Shown: one piece after another, positions 39,670 through 50,531 of the stretch
How the letters are laid out: the number at the start of each line of letters is the position of its first letter
How positions within the stretch are numbered: position 1 is the first letter of the stretch
NCBI GenBank assembly: GCA_902561095.1
Contig: CACEOF010000003.1
Coordinates: 41,349-105,348 of the forward strand
Reading direction: 5' to 3'
Source of the DNA: an uncultured Pelagibacteraceae bacterium
GTDB taxonomy: Bacteria > Pseudomonadota > Alphaproteobacteria > Pelagibacterales > Pelagibacteraceae
Length of the DNA stretch: 64,000 nucleotides
Notes under the pieces: generated by a model
Seen by the model: only the letters and a program-made list of their open reading frames with translations
What the model was told of the DNA's origin: nothing
Database searches by the model: none
Program-made: the position numbers and the translations under genes

Positions 39670-39942
39670 TTATATTAATGCTAAATTTCTAGCTCTTTTA
39701 ATTGATAATGATAGCTCTCTTTGTTTTTTTTGAGAAACATTAGTTATTCTTGATGGTAAAATTTTACCATTTTCTGACATATATTTTCTTAATAATTTAA
39801 TATTTTTATAATCAACTTGTGGAGCACCTTTTGCTGAAAGTGGACAACTTTTTTTAAATTTATACTTATTAGGTTGAAAAATACTTAATTTTGCAAAATT
39901 ACTTTGTTTTCCTTTTTTATTTCCACTTTGTCTTTTAGGCAT
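39670..39942 (-). CDS. rpsR: Ribosomal protein bS18
   Basis: [43 protein letters not shown]. Confidence 0.95.
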   Translation of the reverse strand: MPKRQSGNKKGKQSNFAKLSIFQPNKYKFKKSCPLSAKGAPQVDYKNIKLLRKYMSENGKILPSRITNVSQKKQRELSLSIKRARNLALI

Positions 39943-40295
39943 TAGTTTTTAACACTCTCTTTTTTTTCGCTGTCATCTTTCTTACCGAAGTAAACTGTAT
40001 CTAGATCAAACTTTTTTACTCTAACTGTTAAATATCTTAACAATTTTTTGTCTATTGACTCATTTTTTTCCAATTCATCAATAACTTTTCCATCACCTTT
40101 GATTTTAAAATGAATATAACTACCTTTTCTATTTTTTTTTATTAAATACGTTAAGTTTAATAATCCCCAGTTTTCGGTCTTTACTACTTCACCATCATTT
40201 TTTTCAATAATTTTTGAATATTTTTCGGATAATTGCTTTAATTCACTTGGTGAAGTATCTTGTCTAGCAATAATAGTATGTTCGTATAAATTCAT
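39942..40295 (-). CDS. rpsF: Ribosomal protein bS6
   Basis: [19 protein letters not shown]...[22 protein letters not shown]. Confidence 0.95.
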   Translation of the reverse strand: MNLYEHTIIARQDTSPSELKQLSEKYSKIIEKNDGEVVKTENWGLLNLTYLIKKNRKGSYIHFKIKGDGKVIDELEKNESIDKKLLRYLTVRVKKFDLDTVYFGKKDDSEKKESVKN

Positions 40296-40382
40296 TTAAG
40301 TTCTTTAATAAAAAATGAGGATATACTATTATAAAAGTTCAATTACAATAGTTAAAAAGGCAAATTAATTAGTTTTTTTTAT

Positions 40383-41309
40383 ATGTTTTCAGTAATTTTC
40401 CCTGGCCAAGGTTCCCAAATGGTGGGCATGGGAAAGGAGTTATATGATAAATTTGATTTGGTTAAAAGTTTGTTTAAGCAAGCAGATGAAACATTAAATT
40501 TTTCTATTTCTAAGTTAATTTTAGAAGGTCCAAAAGAAGAATTAGATTTAACAATTAATACTCAACCAGCTATATTTTTAATTAGTTACTCAATATTCAG
40601 TATAGTAAAAAAAGAATTTAACTTTGATTTAAATCAAGCTAAATATTTTGCTGGACATTCTTTAGGTGAATACTCAGCTTTGTCATGTGCTGGATATTTA
40701 GATTTTTCAGATACTTTAAAAATTTTAAGAATTAGAGGAGAAGCTATGCAAAACTCAGTTCCTAAAGGACAAGGAGGTATGGTTGCAGTATTGGGCTCAA
40801 AAATTGATGTAATTGAAAAGATTTTAGCTGCGAATAAAAAAATATTTAATGCTCAAATTGCAAATGACAATTCTGAGGGTCAAATGGTTTTGAGTGGAAA
40901 AACAGAGGACTTAGAACAGTTAACTAAAATTTTAAAAGAAAATTCTATTAAAAATATTAAACTTCCAGTTAGCGCTCCTTTTCATTGTGAAATGATGAGC
41001 AATGCTACCAAAATTATGACAGACGAGTTAAATAAGCTTAATTTTAAAAGTGGACAAAATAAATTAATTTCAAACGTGACAGCTCACGAAATTAAAGATC
41101 TTAATGAGCTTAAAACTCTCTTAATTAAACAAATAGAGAATAGAGTTAGATGGAGAGAAAGCGTTATTAATATGATAGAAAATAAGGTAAATCATTTTAT
41201 AGAAATAGGGCCTGGGAAAGTTCTGTCAGGTTTAGTAAAAAGAATTGATAGAGATGTGAAAATTGATACGATAAATAGTCTAAGCGATATTGAGAGTATA
41301 AAAATATGA
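40383..41309 (+). CDS. fabD: Malonyl-CoA:ACP transacylase
   Basis: VIFPGQGSQMVGMGKELY, AGHSLGEYSAL. Confidence 0.96.
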   Translation: MFSVIFPGQGSQMVGMGKELYDKFDLVKSLFKQADETLNFSISKLILEGPKEELDLTINTQPAIFLISYSIFSIVKKEFNFDLNQAKYFAGHSLGEYSALSCAGYLDFSDTLKILRIRGEAMQNSVPKGQGGMVAVLGSKIDVIEKILAANKKIFNAQIANDNSEGQMVLSGKTEDLEQLTKILKENSIKNIKLPVSAPFHCEMMSNATKIMTDELNKLNFKSGQNKLISNVTAHEIKDLNELKTLLIKQIENRVRWRESVINMIENKVNHFIEIGPGKVLSGLVKRIDRDVKIDTINSLSDIESIKI

Positions 41310-42043
41310 CAGATTTGAAAAGTAAAAATATTATTGTTACAGGTGCTTCGGGCGGAATTGGAAATTCTATAATTGAAAAATTAAGTCATGCTGGAGCAAA
41401 TATTTTAGCTTCTGGCACAAGAATAGAAAAATTAGATCAATTAAAAGCTAAATACCAAAATATCAAAATATTAAAATTTGATATTTCACAAAGTGATAAA
41501 ATTGAGGAATTTGTAGAAAATGCAACAAAAGAACTTAGTGGTAACTTAGATTGTATAGTTAATAATGCAGGAGTTACTCAAGATAATCTTGCAATAAGAA
41601 TGAGTTTAGAAGAATGGAAAAAAGTAATTGATATCAATTTAACATCGACTTTTTTAATGAGTAAATTTGCAATTAAAAAAATGCTTAAGAATAAATCAGG
41701 TAAGATTGTTAATATTACATCTGTCGTTGGCCATACAGGAAATATAGGACAGGCTAATTATACAGCATCAAAGGCAGGGATAATAGCAATGTCAAAAAGT
41801 TTGGCGATAGAGTATGCAAAAAAAAATATAAATATTAATTGTATTTCTCCAGGCTTCATTAAAACTGCAATGTCAGACAAGCTAGAAGATAAATTTAAAG
41901 AAGTTATAATATCAAAAATCCCCTCAGCACGTCTTGGCGAACCTGATGATGTAGCTAATGCGGTGCTTTTTTTATGCTCAAATCAATCAAACTATATTAA
42001 TGGAGAAACTTTACATGTTAATGGAGGCATGTATATGGCTTGA
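41306..42043 (+). CDS. fabG: 3-oxoacyl-ACP reductase
   Basis: VTGASGGIGNSI, NNAGVTQDNLAIRM, YTASKAGIIAMSKSLA. Confidence 0.95.
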   Translation: MTDLKSKNIIVTGASGGIGNSIIEKLSHAGANILASGTRIEKLDQLKAKYQNIKILKFDISQSDKIEEFVENATKELSGNLDCIVNNAGVTQDNLAIRMSLEEWKKVIDINLTSTFLMSKFAIKKMLKNKSGKIVNITSVVGHTGNIGQANYTASKAGIIAMSKSLAIEYAKKNININCISPGFIKTAMSDKLEDKFKEVIISKIPSARLGEPDDVANAVLFLCSNQSNYINGETLHVNGGMYMA

Positions 42044-42091
42044 CAAAAGAAGTTTTTAAACTATTAAGAATTTATAACCAAAAGGATCAAT

Positions 42092-42331
42092 ATGTCAGAA
42101 GACGTTTCAAGCAAAGTTAAAAAAATTGTAGCTGATCACTTAGGCATTGATGAAGCTAAAGTTAATGAGGAGTCTAGTTTTATAGATGATCTAGGAGCTG
42201 ATAGTTTAGATACGGTCGAATTAGTGATGGCTTTCGAAGAGGAATTTGGATCTGAGATATCAGATAGTGAAGCTGAGAAAATTTTAACTGTTGGGGATGC
42301 AGTTAAGTTTATCGAAGGAAAAGCAAACTAG
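42092..42331 (+). CDS. acpP: Acyl carrier protein
   Basis: [23 protein letters not shown]. Confidence 0.97.
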   Translation: MSEDVSSKVKKIVADHLGIDEAKVNEESSFIDDLGADSLDTVELVMAFEEEFGSEISDSEAEKILTVGDAVKFIEGKAN

Positions 42332-42339
42332 TAAATCTA

Positions 42340-42972
42340 ATGCCCTCAGATCAAGATGGGGTAATGATAATTTTATCTTCTCCTTCTGGAGCTGGTAAAA
42401 CCACATTAGTTAAAATGTTGTCTGAATTAGATAACTTTGAAATCTCTATATCACACACAACTAGACAACCTAGACACAATGAGGCTCCCAACAAAGATTA
42501 CTTTTTTGTTGATGAAAAAGAATTCAACAGATTTATTAAAAATGAAGAATTTTTGGAATATGCAAAAGTTTTTAGTAATTTTTATGGAACTACAAGGACA
42601 CCAGTTATTAATAAACTTAATAATGGTAAAAATGTTTTATTTGATATTGATTGGCAAGGCGCTGACCAAATAAAGAATAAAAATTTAGATTATAAATTAA
42701 TCTCATTTTTTATTTTACCACCAAGTAAAGAGATATTGTTTGAGAGACTTTCAAACAGAGATATGAAAGATAAATTGATTGCTGAGGAAAGAATGAAGCA
42801 GTTTGAGAGAGATGTATTGCATTGGATTAATTATGATTACGTAGTTATAAATGACTCTATTGAAAGTTGTTACTCTAAAATAAAAAATTTAATATATGCA
42901 GAAATAAATAATGGTTCTAAGGATTACGACGTTAATTATATTAGAAAACATGTAGAAATATTAACTTCTTAA
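42340..42972 (+). CDS. gmk: Guanylate kinase
   Basis: [31 protein letters not shown]. Confidence 0.95.
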   Translation: MPSDQDGVMIILSSPSGAGKTTLVKMLSELDNFEISISHTTRQPRHNEAPNKDYFFVDEKEFNRFIKNEEFLEYAKVFSNFYGTTRTPVINKLNNGKNVLFDIDWQGADQIKNKNLDYKLISFFILPPSKEILFERLSNRDMKDKLIAEERMKQFERDVLHWINYDYVVINDSIESCYSKIKNLIYAEINNGSKDYDVNYIRKHVEILTS

Positions 42973-43746
42973 ATTTTCATATTCACCAGCCAATCGATAG
43001 TAAGTCTCAGGGTCTAAATTTTGCGGTCTAAGATTTAAATCAATTTTCAACTTATCTATTATTTTTTTATCACCATTAAAAATTTGATTAAAAGGTTTTT
43101 TTAACATTTTTCTTCTATTATTAAAAAAAATTCTAGTAATTTTTTCAAGATTTTTAGGATCTTTAATTTTGAACGTTTTATTTTTTATAGAGAATAATAA
43201 TAAAGTGCTATAAATTTTTGGTTTTGGTAAAAAGGACTCAGGCTTCACGTCAAAAATTTTTTCAACTTTTAGTTTCCAATTTACTAATATTGATAGTCTA
43301 CCATAATTAGAAGTATTAAATTTTGCAGTAATTCTATCTGCTACCTCCTTTTGAAACATTAAAATAAGATGATCAAACCAAACAGTTTTATTTAAATTTA
43401 CAATCCATTTACTCAATATTTCTGTAGAAATGTTATAAGGTAGGTTACCAAATACAGTTAATTTTTCCTTTAACAAAGAAGTTTCATCAACTTTTAAAAT
43501 ATCATTATTAATTAATGATACTTCATCTCTAAAGTTTTCTTCAAGTTTTTTTGCTAAATCTTTATCTTTCTCAACAATTATAATTTTTTTTGGTTTCTTC
43601 ATTAAAATGTAGGATGTTAAATTTCCTGTACCAGGACCTATTTCAAGGATATTTTTTTCTTTTATTGGAATAATATTTGTAATCTTTTCTAAAATATCTC
43701 TATCTATTAAAAAATTTTGACCTAAACTTTTTTTAGCCTTAATCAA
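42961..43746 (-). CDS. rsmA: 16S rRNA dimethyladenosine transferase RsmA/KsgA
   Basis: [37 protein letters not shown]. Confidence 0.95.
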   Translation of the reverse strand: MIKAKKSLGQNFLIDRDILEKITNIIPIKEKNILEIGPGTGNLTSYILMKKPKKIIIVEKDKDLAKKLEENFRDEVSLINNDILKVDETSLLKEKLTVFGNLPYNISTEILSKWIVNLNKTVWFDHLILMFQKEVADRITAKFNTSNYGRLSILVNWKLKVEKIFDVKPESFLPKPKIYSTLLLFSIKNKTFKIKDPKNLEKITRIFFNNRRKMLKKPFNQIFNGDKKIIDKLKIDLNLRPQNLDPETYYRLAGEYENLRS

Positions 43747-44708
43747 TGCTTTTCCAAGAATTGGATAGCTTTCAACAAGCTTAAAGGATTAGAAAGATTT
43801 TTACCTAACATTTTTTGGTTAGGACCATGGTCTGGAGATATTCTGTCAAATGGTAAACCTAAAGTTATATTAATCGCGTCGTATTCAAAAAGTGTTTTTA
43901 GTGGGGTTAGTACCTGATCGTGATACATTCCCATAATTACATTAAAATTTTTTCTATTGTTTTTTAAGAAAATAGTATCAGCAGAATAGGGACCAGAAAC
44001 ATTAACCTTTTTCTTCAAGGTATTAATTATTGGTCTAATTATCTTTTCATCTTCATTAAATTTATCAACACTCTCGCAATGAGGATTAAGACCTAAAATT
44101 GCAATTTTAGGCTTGATACCAAATTTCTTTTTATAAAAATCATTTATCAAAAAAACTTTTTGAGAAATATTTTTTTTATTTATTTGTTTAGATACTAATT
44201 TAATTGGTAGATGAGTTGTTAAAGGACACACTGCTAATTTTCTATTATAAATTAACATAGCTTGATTTTTTATATTAAAATTATATGAAATATATTCTGT
44301 GATTCCTGGATACTTTCTATTTAGAAAAGTTCTTTTATTAACCGGTCCATTTATAAATTTTTTAATTTTATATTTTTTAATAATATAAAATGCCATCCTA
44401 AAACAGTTTTCGAGATATTTGTTAGATTTAGCTGAAATTTTGTTAAAAGCTAAAGTTGGATTATAATCAACATTTATTAAATTGATACTGTTATTATCAA
44501 TCTTAGATTTAAAAATATGACTTGAATTTAGGATATTAATTTTTTTTTTTATCTTTAATTTTGTCATTTGAAGTTTGACCAAATTTAAAGAAGCAATTAA
44601 TATTAATGGGCTTCTAGAGCTTTTAATTTTTAAAAATTTAAAAAAAATTTCTAAAAATACACTATTTGGCTCACCAGCTAATATGAGTATACAGTTTTTA
44701 GAATGCAT
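43743..44708 (-). CDS. pdxA: 4-hydroxythreonine-4-phosphate dehydrogenase
   Basis: AILGLNPHCESV, GPYSADTIF, MGMYHDQVLTPLKTL, SPDHGPN. Confidence 0.92.
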   Translation of the reverse strand: MHSKNCILILAGEPNSVFLEIFFKFLKIKSSRSPLILIASLNLVKLQMTKLKIKKKINILNSSHIFKSKIDNNSINLINVDYNPTLAFNKISAKSNKYLENCFRMAFYIIKKYKIKKFINGPVNKRTFLNRKYPGITEYISYNFNIKNQAMLIYNRKLAVCPLTTHLPIKLVSKQINKKNISQKVFLINDFYKKKFGIKPKIAILGLNPHCESVDKFNEDEKIIRPIINTLKKKVNVSGPYSADTIFLKNNRKNFNVIMGMYHDQVLTPLKTLFEYDAINITLGLPFDRISPDHGPNQKMLGKNLSNPLSLLKAIQFLEKH

Positions 44709-45633
44709 TAATTTCTATTTCTTTCTTAACTTTGTTAAAGTATAAATTTGAATATTGATTAAGTTGTTGGTTTGTTTTTATTTGAATAAGTTTATTGTAC
44801 TCTTTATCAAAATCGAAATTTAATTTTTTTTCAATAGATTTCTTTTCTCTTAATTTTATTATAAAAAATCCATCTGGTAACGTAATAGGTTTTGAAACTT
44901 CATTTATTTGAAGTTTATTAATAATTTTAAGAACTTTATTATTAAGGGCGTTTTCATCAACCCACCCTATGTCACCTCCATTATCAGCAGACCTAGCAAT
45001 ACTATGAATTAAAGCTGCTTTTTTAAAACCTAGATTTTTGATATCTAACATTATTCTATTATAATTCGTATTTATTTCACTTTTATTTGATACCTCAAAT
45101 ACGATTTCAGACAATAAATATGATGAGATGTTTTTATTTTTTTTAATTAAAATTTTTTCTTTAATTTCATCTTTATTTATCTTTATTTTAGACGAAAATT
45201 TTTTGAAAATTAAACCATTCCATATTAACTCAATGGTTAACTTTTCCTTCATATAATCAAAATTTAATCCTAGAGATTCAACAAAATTTTTGTAATCTCT
45301 GAGATTTGAAATTCTCTCTGATAAAAAAATAGAATTTATGTATGAATCTAGCTGTTCATCGGTTACATTAAATAAGATACCTTCCTCCTGAATTTTGAAT
45401 TTTTTAATCTTTTCCTTAATAATTAAGTTCTTTGTTAAATCAAATATTTTATTATCGTTTAAATTACCAATATCCGGATCGAGTGCTTTTAGATATTTAG
45501 ACATATTAAAAATATCTATACTTGTAATCAATTCATCGTTTACTTTAAAAAGAATTTTATTTTCAATTCCATATAAAATTTGATTTTTAAAGAAAAAAAG
45601 AATTATTATAAAAAATATTTTTTTTTTTTTCAC
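44698..45633 (-). CDS. surA: SurA-like peptidyl-prolyl isomerase (PpiC type)
   Basis: Signal peptide, KVNDELITSIDI, GGDIGWVDENAL; between pdxA and lptD. Confidence 0.82.
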   Translation of the reverse strand: MKKKKIFFIIILFFFKNQILYGIENKILFKVNDELITSIDIFNMSKYLKALDPDIGNLNDNKIFDLTKNLIIKEKIKKFKIQEEGILFNVTDEQLDSYINSIFLSERISNLRDYKNFVESLGLNFDYMKEKLTIELIWNGLIFKKFSSKIKINKDEIKEKILIKKNKNISSYLLSEIVFEVSNKSEINTNYNRIMLDIKNLGFKKAALIHSIARSADNGGDIGWVDENALNNKVLKIINKLQINEVSKPITLPDGFFIIKLREKKSIEKKLNFDFDKEYNKLIQIKTNQQLNQYSNLYFNKVKKEIEINAF

Positions 45634-45636
45634 TTT

Positions 45637-48270
45637 TTAATTTAGGTTAAGTTGTGTTCTATCAAAACTTTTTTCATAGATAGTTAAAGGGAAAATTGTA
45701 ATTGAAATCATAAAATCTTCTGTCGGTAGAAGATCCCTATCTTGATAGTAAGTTTTTTTATATTTTACTCCCGCTGTCAAACAATCATTTTTATACTCAT
45801 ATATTAAATCATAAAATTCTGTAAAACTTATTTTTCTATTTCTTCGAGTATTGAATGATAAATAATTATTTTCATCAAAGTTATATATAAAGCTATTTTC
45901 TATGGAATTTGCATCACCTATTTTACCATTTTCTTCAATAAATTTAATTGCAGTAGAAAAATTATTTAATTTATAATTTGCGCTCAAGGAATTATATTCA
46001 AAATGTTCCAAGTCATTATCTATTGAAAAATCATATGTAAAATCAAAACTTTCATTAACATTATTTCTTATTGATCCTATTAAATTACCACTCTCTTTAA
46101 TTGAACTTGAGGATGGAATTTTTTCAACACTCTCGTTTCTAAAAACAGACGCAATTTTAAATTCAAAATATTTATTGATATTTTCTATATTCTCTTTTCT
46201 GTAATCTAATCCAACAGTCAAAGATTTCCCTTCTTCGAAAGAGTCACTTAAACCTAATCTGTCTATACTAAAAATATTTGAAGCTCCTATTTTTCTACTA
46301 GTATTAGAATAATCTTTCATATCACCCGGATTAAATCTAAAAGATACTTTTGGCTCAATAAATGTGTCATAATTTTTACCAAGTTTTATTAATGGAACAC
46401 TTGAAATTGCTTGAAAAATACTCATTAACTCAATTTGGGGACTAGATTTATAAAGATTATCGTTTTTTGCGACTGTATTTAGATTTTTAGTATGTATTTT
46501 GAAGTTATTTTTAAATCCTAAATTTGAAATAAAATCTGAACTTTCAAAAGACAAATTATTTATAATTCTTGATCGTAAGTTATTTGTATTTTTTAAATTG
46601 TTACTACCTGAAGAATCTAGGTTAACAATTATTAAATCTTGATTTGCAAATAAATTTTTTGAGAAGTTATAGTATGGAAGTATAAACTGATACCTGTCGC
46701 TATCTTTTCCACTTAGGGTCTCATAGCTAGTTAATCCTGTAGAAAAGTTAAAATCTTTATGATCAAAAGATAAATCTAATGAAGATGTCAGTTGATCTTT
46801 ATTACTTGGTTTGATTTGATTTTGAGTTAAATTACTATCAAATACCTTAAGATATGTATCATTTGTTACCCTCTCAAGTTTTAAATCTAGTTTGCTTGAA
46901 ATAAAGCTATCTAAATTAAGATCTAATTTATACTTGGTGAATAAATGAGAAATATTTTTTTTCTTAGATGACAAAGATGATTTATATCCTTTAACATACC
47001 CAACATCAGCCAATAATGTCGAATATTTTTTTTTTCTCCTAAATTCAGTTTCCAACATTAAAATATCAGTATCAAAAACATTTGGTGTAAGAGTTATATC
47101 CGACTCCTTAGATAAGACACGGAAATAAGGAACTCTCAACGATGATCCTAAAATTTGTGACTCATTCAATATTGGTTTTAATATTCCAGATTGTCTTTCT
47201 ACAGTTGGATCTGGATGAAAAAATTTTGGAAAGTAAACCACTGGGAGATCATAAATTTTTAGTAAAGCATTTTCGTAAGTTAATTGTTTCTTAGTTTGAT
47301 CATGTGTTATTTTTTTTGCTTCTATATGCCACGGTGGGCAATTTTCAGTTTTTTTACAACTAGTAAAAACACCTTTATTAATTTGAGTAATATTATTTTT
47401 TTTAGACGAGGAAATACCAATTAATCTTGGGTCATTCTCAATATTATCAAATATATTTTTTTTCATCGTAATTTTAGTTTCGGAAGCGTCAAAATTATTT
47501 TTTTTAAGATCAAAAAAACCACTAGCAAATTGATACTGATCAGAATACTCTTTAGGTAAATTAATGTCTGAGGTTATAATTACATTTTTACCCTTTAAGA
47601 AAGAGTTATCTTGATAGAATTTAAATTCGTCTAATTCATAAAAATTAAATTTATCGTCATAAACCTGAGATTTATTTCTAGAGCTTATTTCATTTAAATT
47701 TCGATTGAACAAAACATCTTTTGAAAAAAAAGTATATTTTTTTTGAATTTTAGCTTCAGTAATTCCTTTTGTTAAAATATTTTCTTGATTTTGTTGATAT
47801 GTTATATCATTTGCTAAAATAATTATATCTTCATCAGGATCCTCAATTATAACATTTTTTTTTGCTTTAATAATATTTAAACTTTTATAATATTCAAATA
47901 TATCAGCAGTAATTACTGTTTGTTTATCAATGGCTCTTGAATTTCCTTTAGTATAAATTTCTTCTTCATTTTTAAAGTAAGTAAGTGTGTCTGAGTATAT
48001 TACATATTTATTTATTTTGTCTAAAATCTTAACTTCACCCTCTGCATTTAAAATATTTGTAATTTTATTATAAATGAACTGATTAGCATCTATAATTATT
48101 CCATTGTCAGTAGTAATAGTTCCTCTTTTTATTCCTTTAAATTTATTGCCCTTTTCTAAAATTTCTACTTCTGTGATATCAAAATTAAATTGCTCACTAC
48201 TATGGAGGTTACTTAATGAAATTAAAAAAAATTTAATAATTAATATTATAAATTTAAAATTATTTTTCAT
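45637..48270 (-). CDS. lptD: LPS-assembly protein LptD
   Basis: OstA-like N-terminus, PVVYFPKFFHPDPTVERQSGILKP. Confidence 0.9.
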   Translation of the reverse strand: MKNNFKFIILIIKFFLISLSNLHSSEQFNFDITEVEILEKGNKFKGIKRGTITTDNGIIIDANQFIYNKITNILNAEGEVKILDKINKYVIYSDTLTYFKNEEEIYTKGNSRAIDKQTVITADIFEYYKSLNIIKAKKNVIIEDPDEDIIILANDITYQQNQENILTKGITEAKIQKKYTFFSKDVLFNRNLNEISSRNKSQVYDDKFNFYELDEFKFYQDNSFLKGKNVIITSDINLPKEYSDQYQFASGFFDLKKNNFDASETKITMKKNIFDNIENDPRLIGISSSKKNNITQINKGVFTSCKKTENCPPWHIEAKKITHDQTKKQLTYENALLKIYDLPVVYFPKFFHPDPTVERQSGILKPILNESQILGSSLRVPYFRVLSKESDITLTPNVFDTDILMLETEFRRKKKYSTLLADVGYVKGYKSSLSSKKKNISHLFTKYKLDLNLDSFISSKLDLKLERVTNDTYLKVFDSNLTQNQIKPSNKDQLTSSLDLSFDHKDFNFSTGLTSYETLSGKDSDRYQFILPYYNFSKNLFANQDLIIVNLDSSGSNNLKNTNNLRSRIINNLSFESSDFISNLGFKNNFKIHTKNLNTVAKNDNLYKSSPQIELMSIFQAISSVPLIKLGKNYDTFIEPKVSFRFNPGDMKDYSNTSRKIGASNIFSIDRLGLSDSFEEGKSLTVGLDYRKENIENINKYFEFKIASVFRNESVEKIPSSSSIKESGNLIGSIRNNVNESFDFTYDFSIDNDLEHFEYNSLSANYKLNNFSTAIKFIEENGKIGDANSIENSFIYNFDENNYLSFNTRRNRKISFTEFYDLIYEYKNDCLTAGVKYKKTYYQDRDLLPTEDFMISITIFPLTIYEKSFDRTQLNLN

Positions 48271-49333
48271 TAATATTCCTTAACATTATAATATTTATCA
48301 TACTTAGTATTATCAAAGGTATCCAAATTGAAATTAAAAGTGGAATTCTTTCTGTATTTCCGAGTACATAAAAAAAATTATTTATATAGTAAATTAAAAC
48401 AGAGCAAAATAATCCAATGATGATTTTTATGCTTGAACCTCTTAAATTCTTAAAATTTAACATTATAATTGATGATAATATTGTCATAAGAAGTAAATAA
48501 AAAGGATACGATGCCAATTTGTTTATTTGGACATCAACTTCTACAGTTGAGTATCCAAGTAACCTATAATTTTCTTTAAGTTTAAATAATTCTAAAATAG
48601 ATAATGATGATAAATTTGAGAATAAACTTTGAATTCTATCATAATCGAAATTTGATTTTATTTTTAGATTTTTTAAAGTGGTAGTTTTATTTTCAACAAA
48701 TACTTTAGCATTTTCGATTACCCATTCTTTGTTTTTTACATTTATCTTATCACTTTCAATATTTCTTATAATTTGAAAATCTTTATCAAATTCACTTATA
48801 AATGTATCGATTAAAAAATTTGACTCTATCTTAGATGAGTTGATTATCAATGTTTTTTCATCAATCTTGTCTTTGATCCATAAACCATTTTTCGTTATAA
48901 CAGCAAGATATTTGTTATCGGTGGTATAATTAGACTTTAATTCCAAATAAATTTTTTTAAAATTTGAGGATAAATTATAAAAAAAAATTATTATTATAAA
49001 TCCTATAAACAAAGTTAAATAGCTTATAATTTTTATTATACTTATATTTTTTAATCCGGAGTATTTAAAAATATCTAATTGATTATTCTTAAAAAAACTT
49101 ATGAAAAAGAATTGTGTAGATATTAAGAAAATAAAAGGAAATAACTCAAAGATTAACGATCCTGAATTTAGCAAAGAGAGATAGAGCGGGAATAGATTGC
49201 TTACCTCTAAATTCCTGAAAAAATCTAGCTCACTCAATAAATTTAAAATGAATACCATTCCAAACATTATTAAGAATATATTTAAAAAAGATCTGAAAAA
49301 AGTAAATATCAAAAATTGAACATATGTACTCAT
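48260..49333 (-). CDS. lptG: LPS export permease LptG (YjgP/YjgQ)
   Basis: Position next to lptD; YjgQ-like TM layout with a central periplasmic domain. Confidence 0.85.
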   Translation of the reverse strand: MSTYVQFLIFTFFRSFLNIFLIMFGMVFILNLLSELDFFRNLEVSNLFPLYLSLLNSGSLIFELFPFIFLISTQFFFISFFKNNQLDIFKYSGLKNISIIKIISYLTLFIGFIIIIFFYNLSSNFKKIYLELKSNYTTDNKYLAVITKNGLWIKDKIDEKTLIINSSKIESNFLIDTFISEFDKDFQIIRNIESDKINVKNKEWVIENAKVFVENKTTTLKNLKIKSNFDYDRIQSLFSNLSSLSILELFKLKENYRLLGYSTVEVDVQINKLASYPFYLLLMTILSSIIMLNFKNLRGSSIKIIIGLFCSVLIYYINNFFYVLGNTERIPLLISIWIPLIILSMINIIMLRNINEK

Positions 49334-49334
49334 T

Positions 49335-50471
49335 TTAAATTTTTTTAAACTTTAAATTATCAATGTAAATTATGATTTGATAAAATATAAAAACCATCAG
49401 AATTGGAATTATTATTAACTTAAAGTTTGCAAATAAATCAGATTCAACAAATCTTATGGTAGTCTCTGAAAAAATAATAATAGAAAACCCAATTAAAAAA
49501 ATAAAAATTTTAATTTTTTGAAAATTTGAATTTTCTTTAGTAATAGTTACCAATGATAAAGATACAAGTATTAGTATTGGAATATAAAAAGGGATTATTA
49601 TCCTCTTGTAAAGTTCTCCGAGTATATTAGATAAATTTTGAATTGAACAATTTTCAACCTTTAAGTTTTCATTATTTTTTGATTTCTTATAAATTAGATT
49701 GTAATAGCATTTGATTAATTCAATAGATGAATTTTCCTGTGTTTTTTTATATGTTGTTGTATTTGACTGTAAATTTGAAAGATTAAAATCAGATTTAGAA
49801 AAACTAAAACTATCTAACTTATTATTTCTACTTTTGATGTTTTGTCCATCAAATAGCACAAGGATTTGTTTATTATTTAAATTTTTTATTACTCCAGTTT
49901 TTGCAAACAAAATTTCGAATTCTGTGGGACTTGTAGTTTTTTTTATATAAATATTTTTGAGGCTCCCATCTGATTGTTTATTTTCGCTATAAATTGTCAC
50001 ATTTTTTATTGTGTCATTAAATTTTTTTGGTTTTAAAAAGTTGTCAAAAAAGTTAACATTTGAATTTCTTAATGTTGATCTTGCTAGATCTTGTGTTTTT
50101 GGAACTAAAAAAGTTAATAAGAGTATTTGTAATATCATAAAAAAAAATGAAGCTTTAAATATAAAATTAATAATTTGTATTTTACTTATCCCATGACTCC
50201 AAAATATTACTAATTCATTATTATTTTCATACTTTGATATGACATAATAAAAAGATAAAAATAACGCAAATGGATATATCTTACTAAAAATTTTTGGAAA
50301 ATTTAAAAAAGTAAATTGAAAATAAACAATATAATTTCTTCCATCTTCTACCAAAATATCCAGATAATTAACTGCTTGAAATACCCAAACGATAATACTT
50401 ATTCCCATAATAGTAATGAGAAAAAATTTTAAACAATCAAATAATAATTTTCTGAATAAAATTTTTTTCAT
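49335..50471 (-). CDS. lptF: LPS export permease LptF (YjgP/YjgQ)
   Basis: Likely start MKKILFRKLLFDCLKFF at 50471 (ORF track 50513); VWVFQAVNYLDILVEDGRN. Confidence 0.85.
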   Translation of the reverse strand: MKKILFRKLLFDCLKFFLITIMGISIIVWVFQAVNYLDILVEDGRNYIVYFQFTFLNFPKIFSKIYPFALFLSFYYVISKYENNNELVIFWSHGISKIQIINFIFKASFFFMILQILLLTFLVPKTQDLARSTLRNSNVNFFDNFLKPKKFNDTIKNVTIYSENKQSDGSLKNIYIKKTTSPTEFEILFAKTGVIKNLNNKQILVLFDGQNIKSRNNKLDSFSFSKSDFNLSNLQSNTTTYKKTQENSSIELIKCYYNLIYKKSKNNENLKVENCSIQNLSNILGELYKRIIIPFYIPILILVSLSLVTITKENSNFQKIKIFIFLIGFSIIIFSETTIRFVESDLFANFKLIIIPILMVFIFYQIIIYIDNLKFKKI

Positions 50472-50531
50472 TGAAATATGATAATTTAAATATATATAAC
50501 ACTCTACTCGCAATGAGTGTATTTAAAATTT

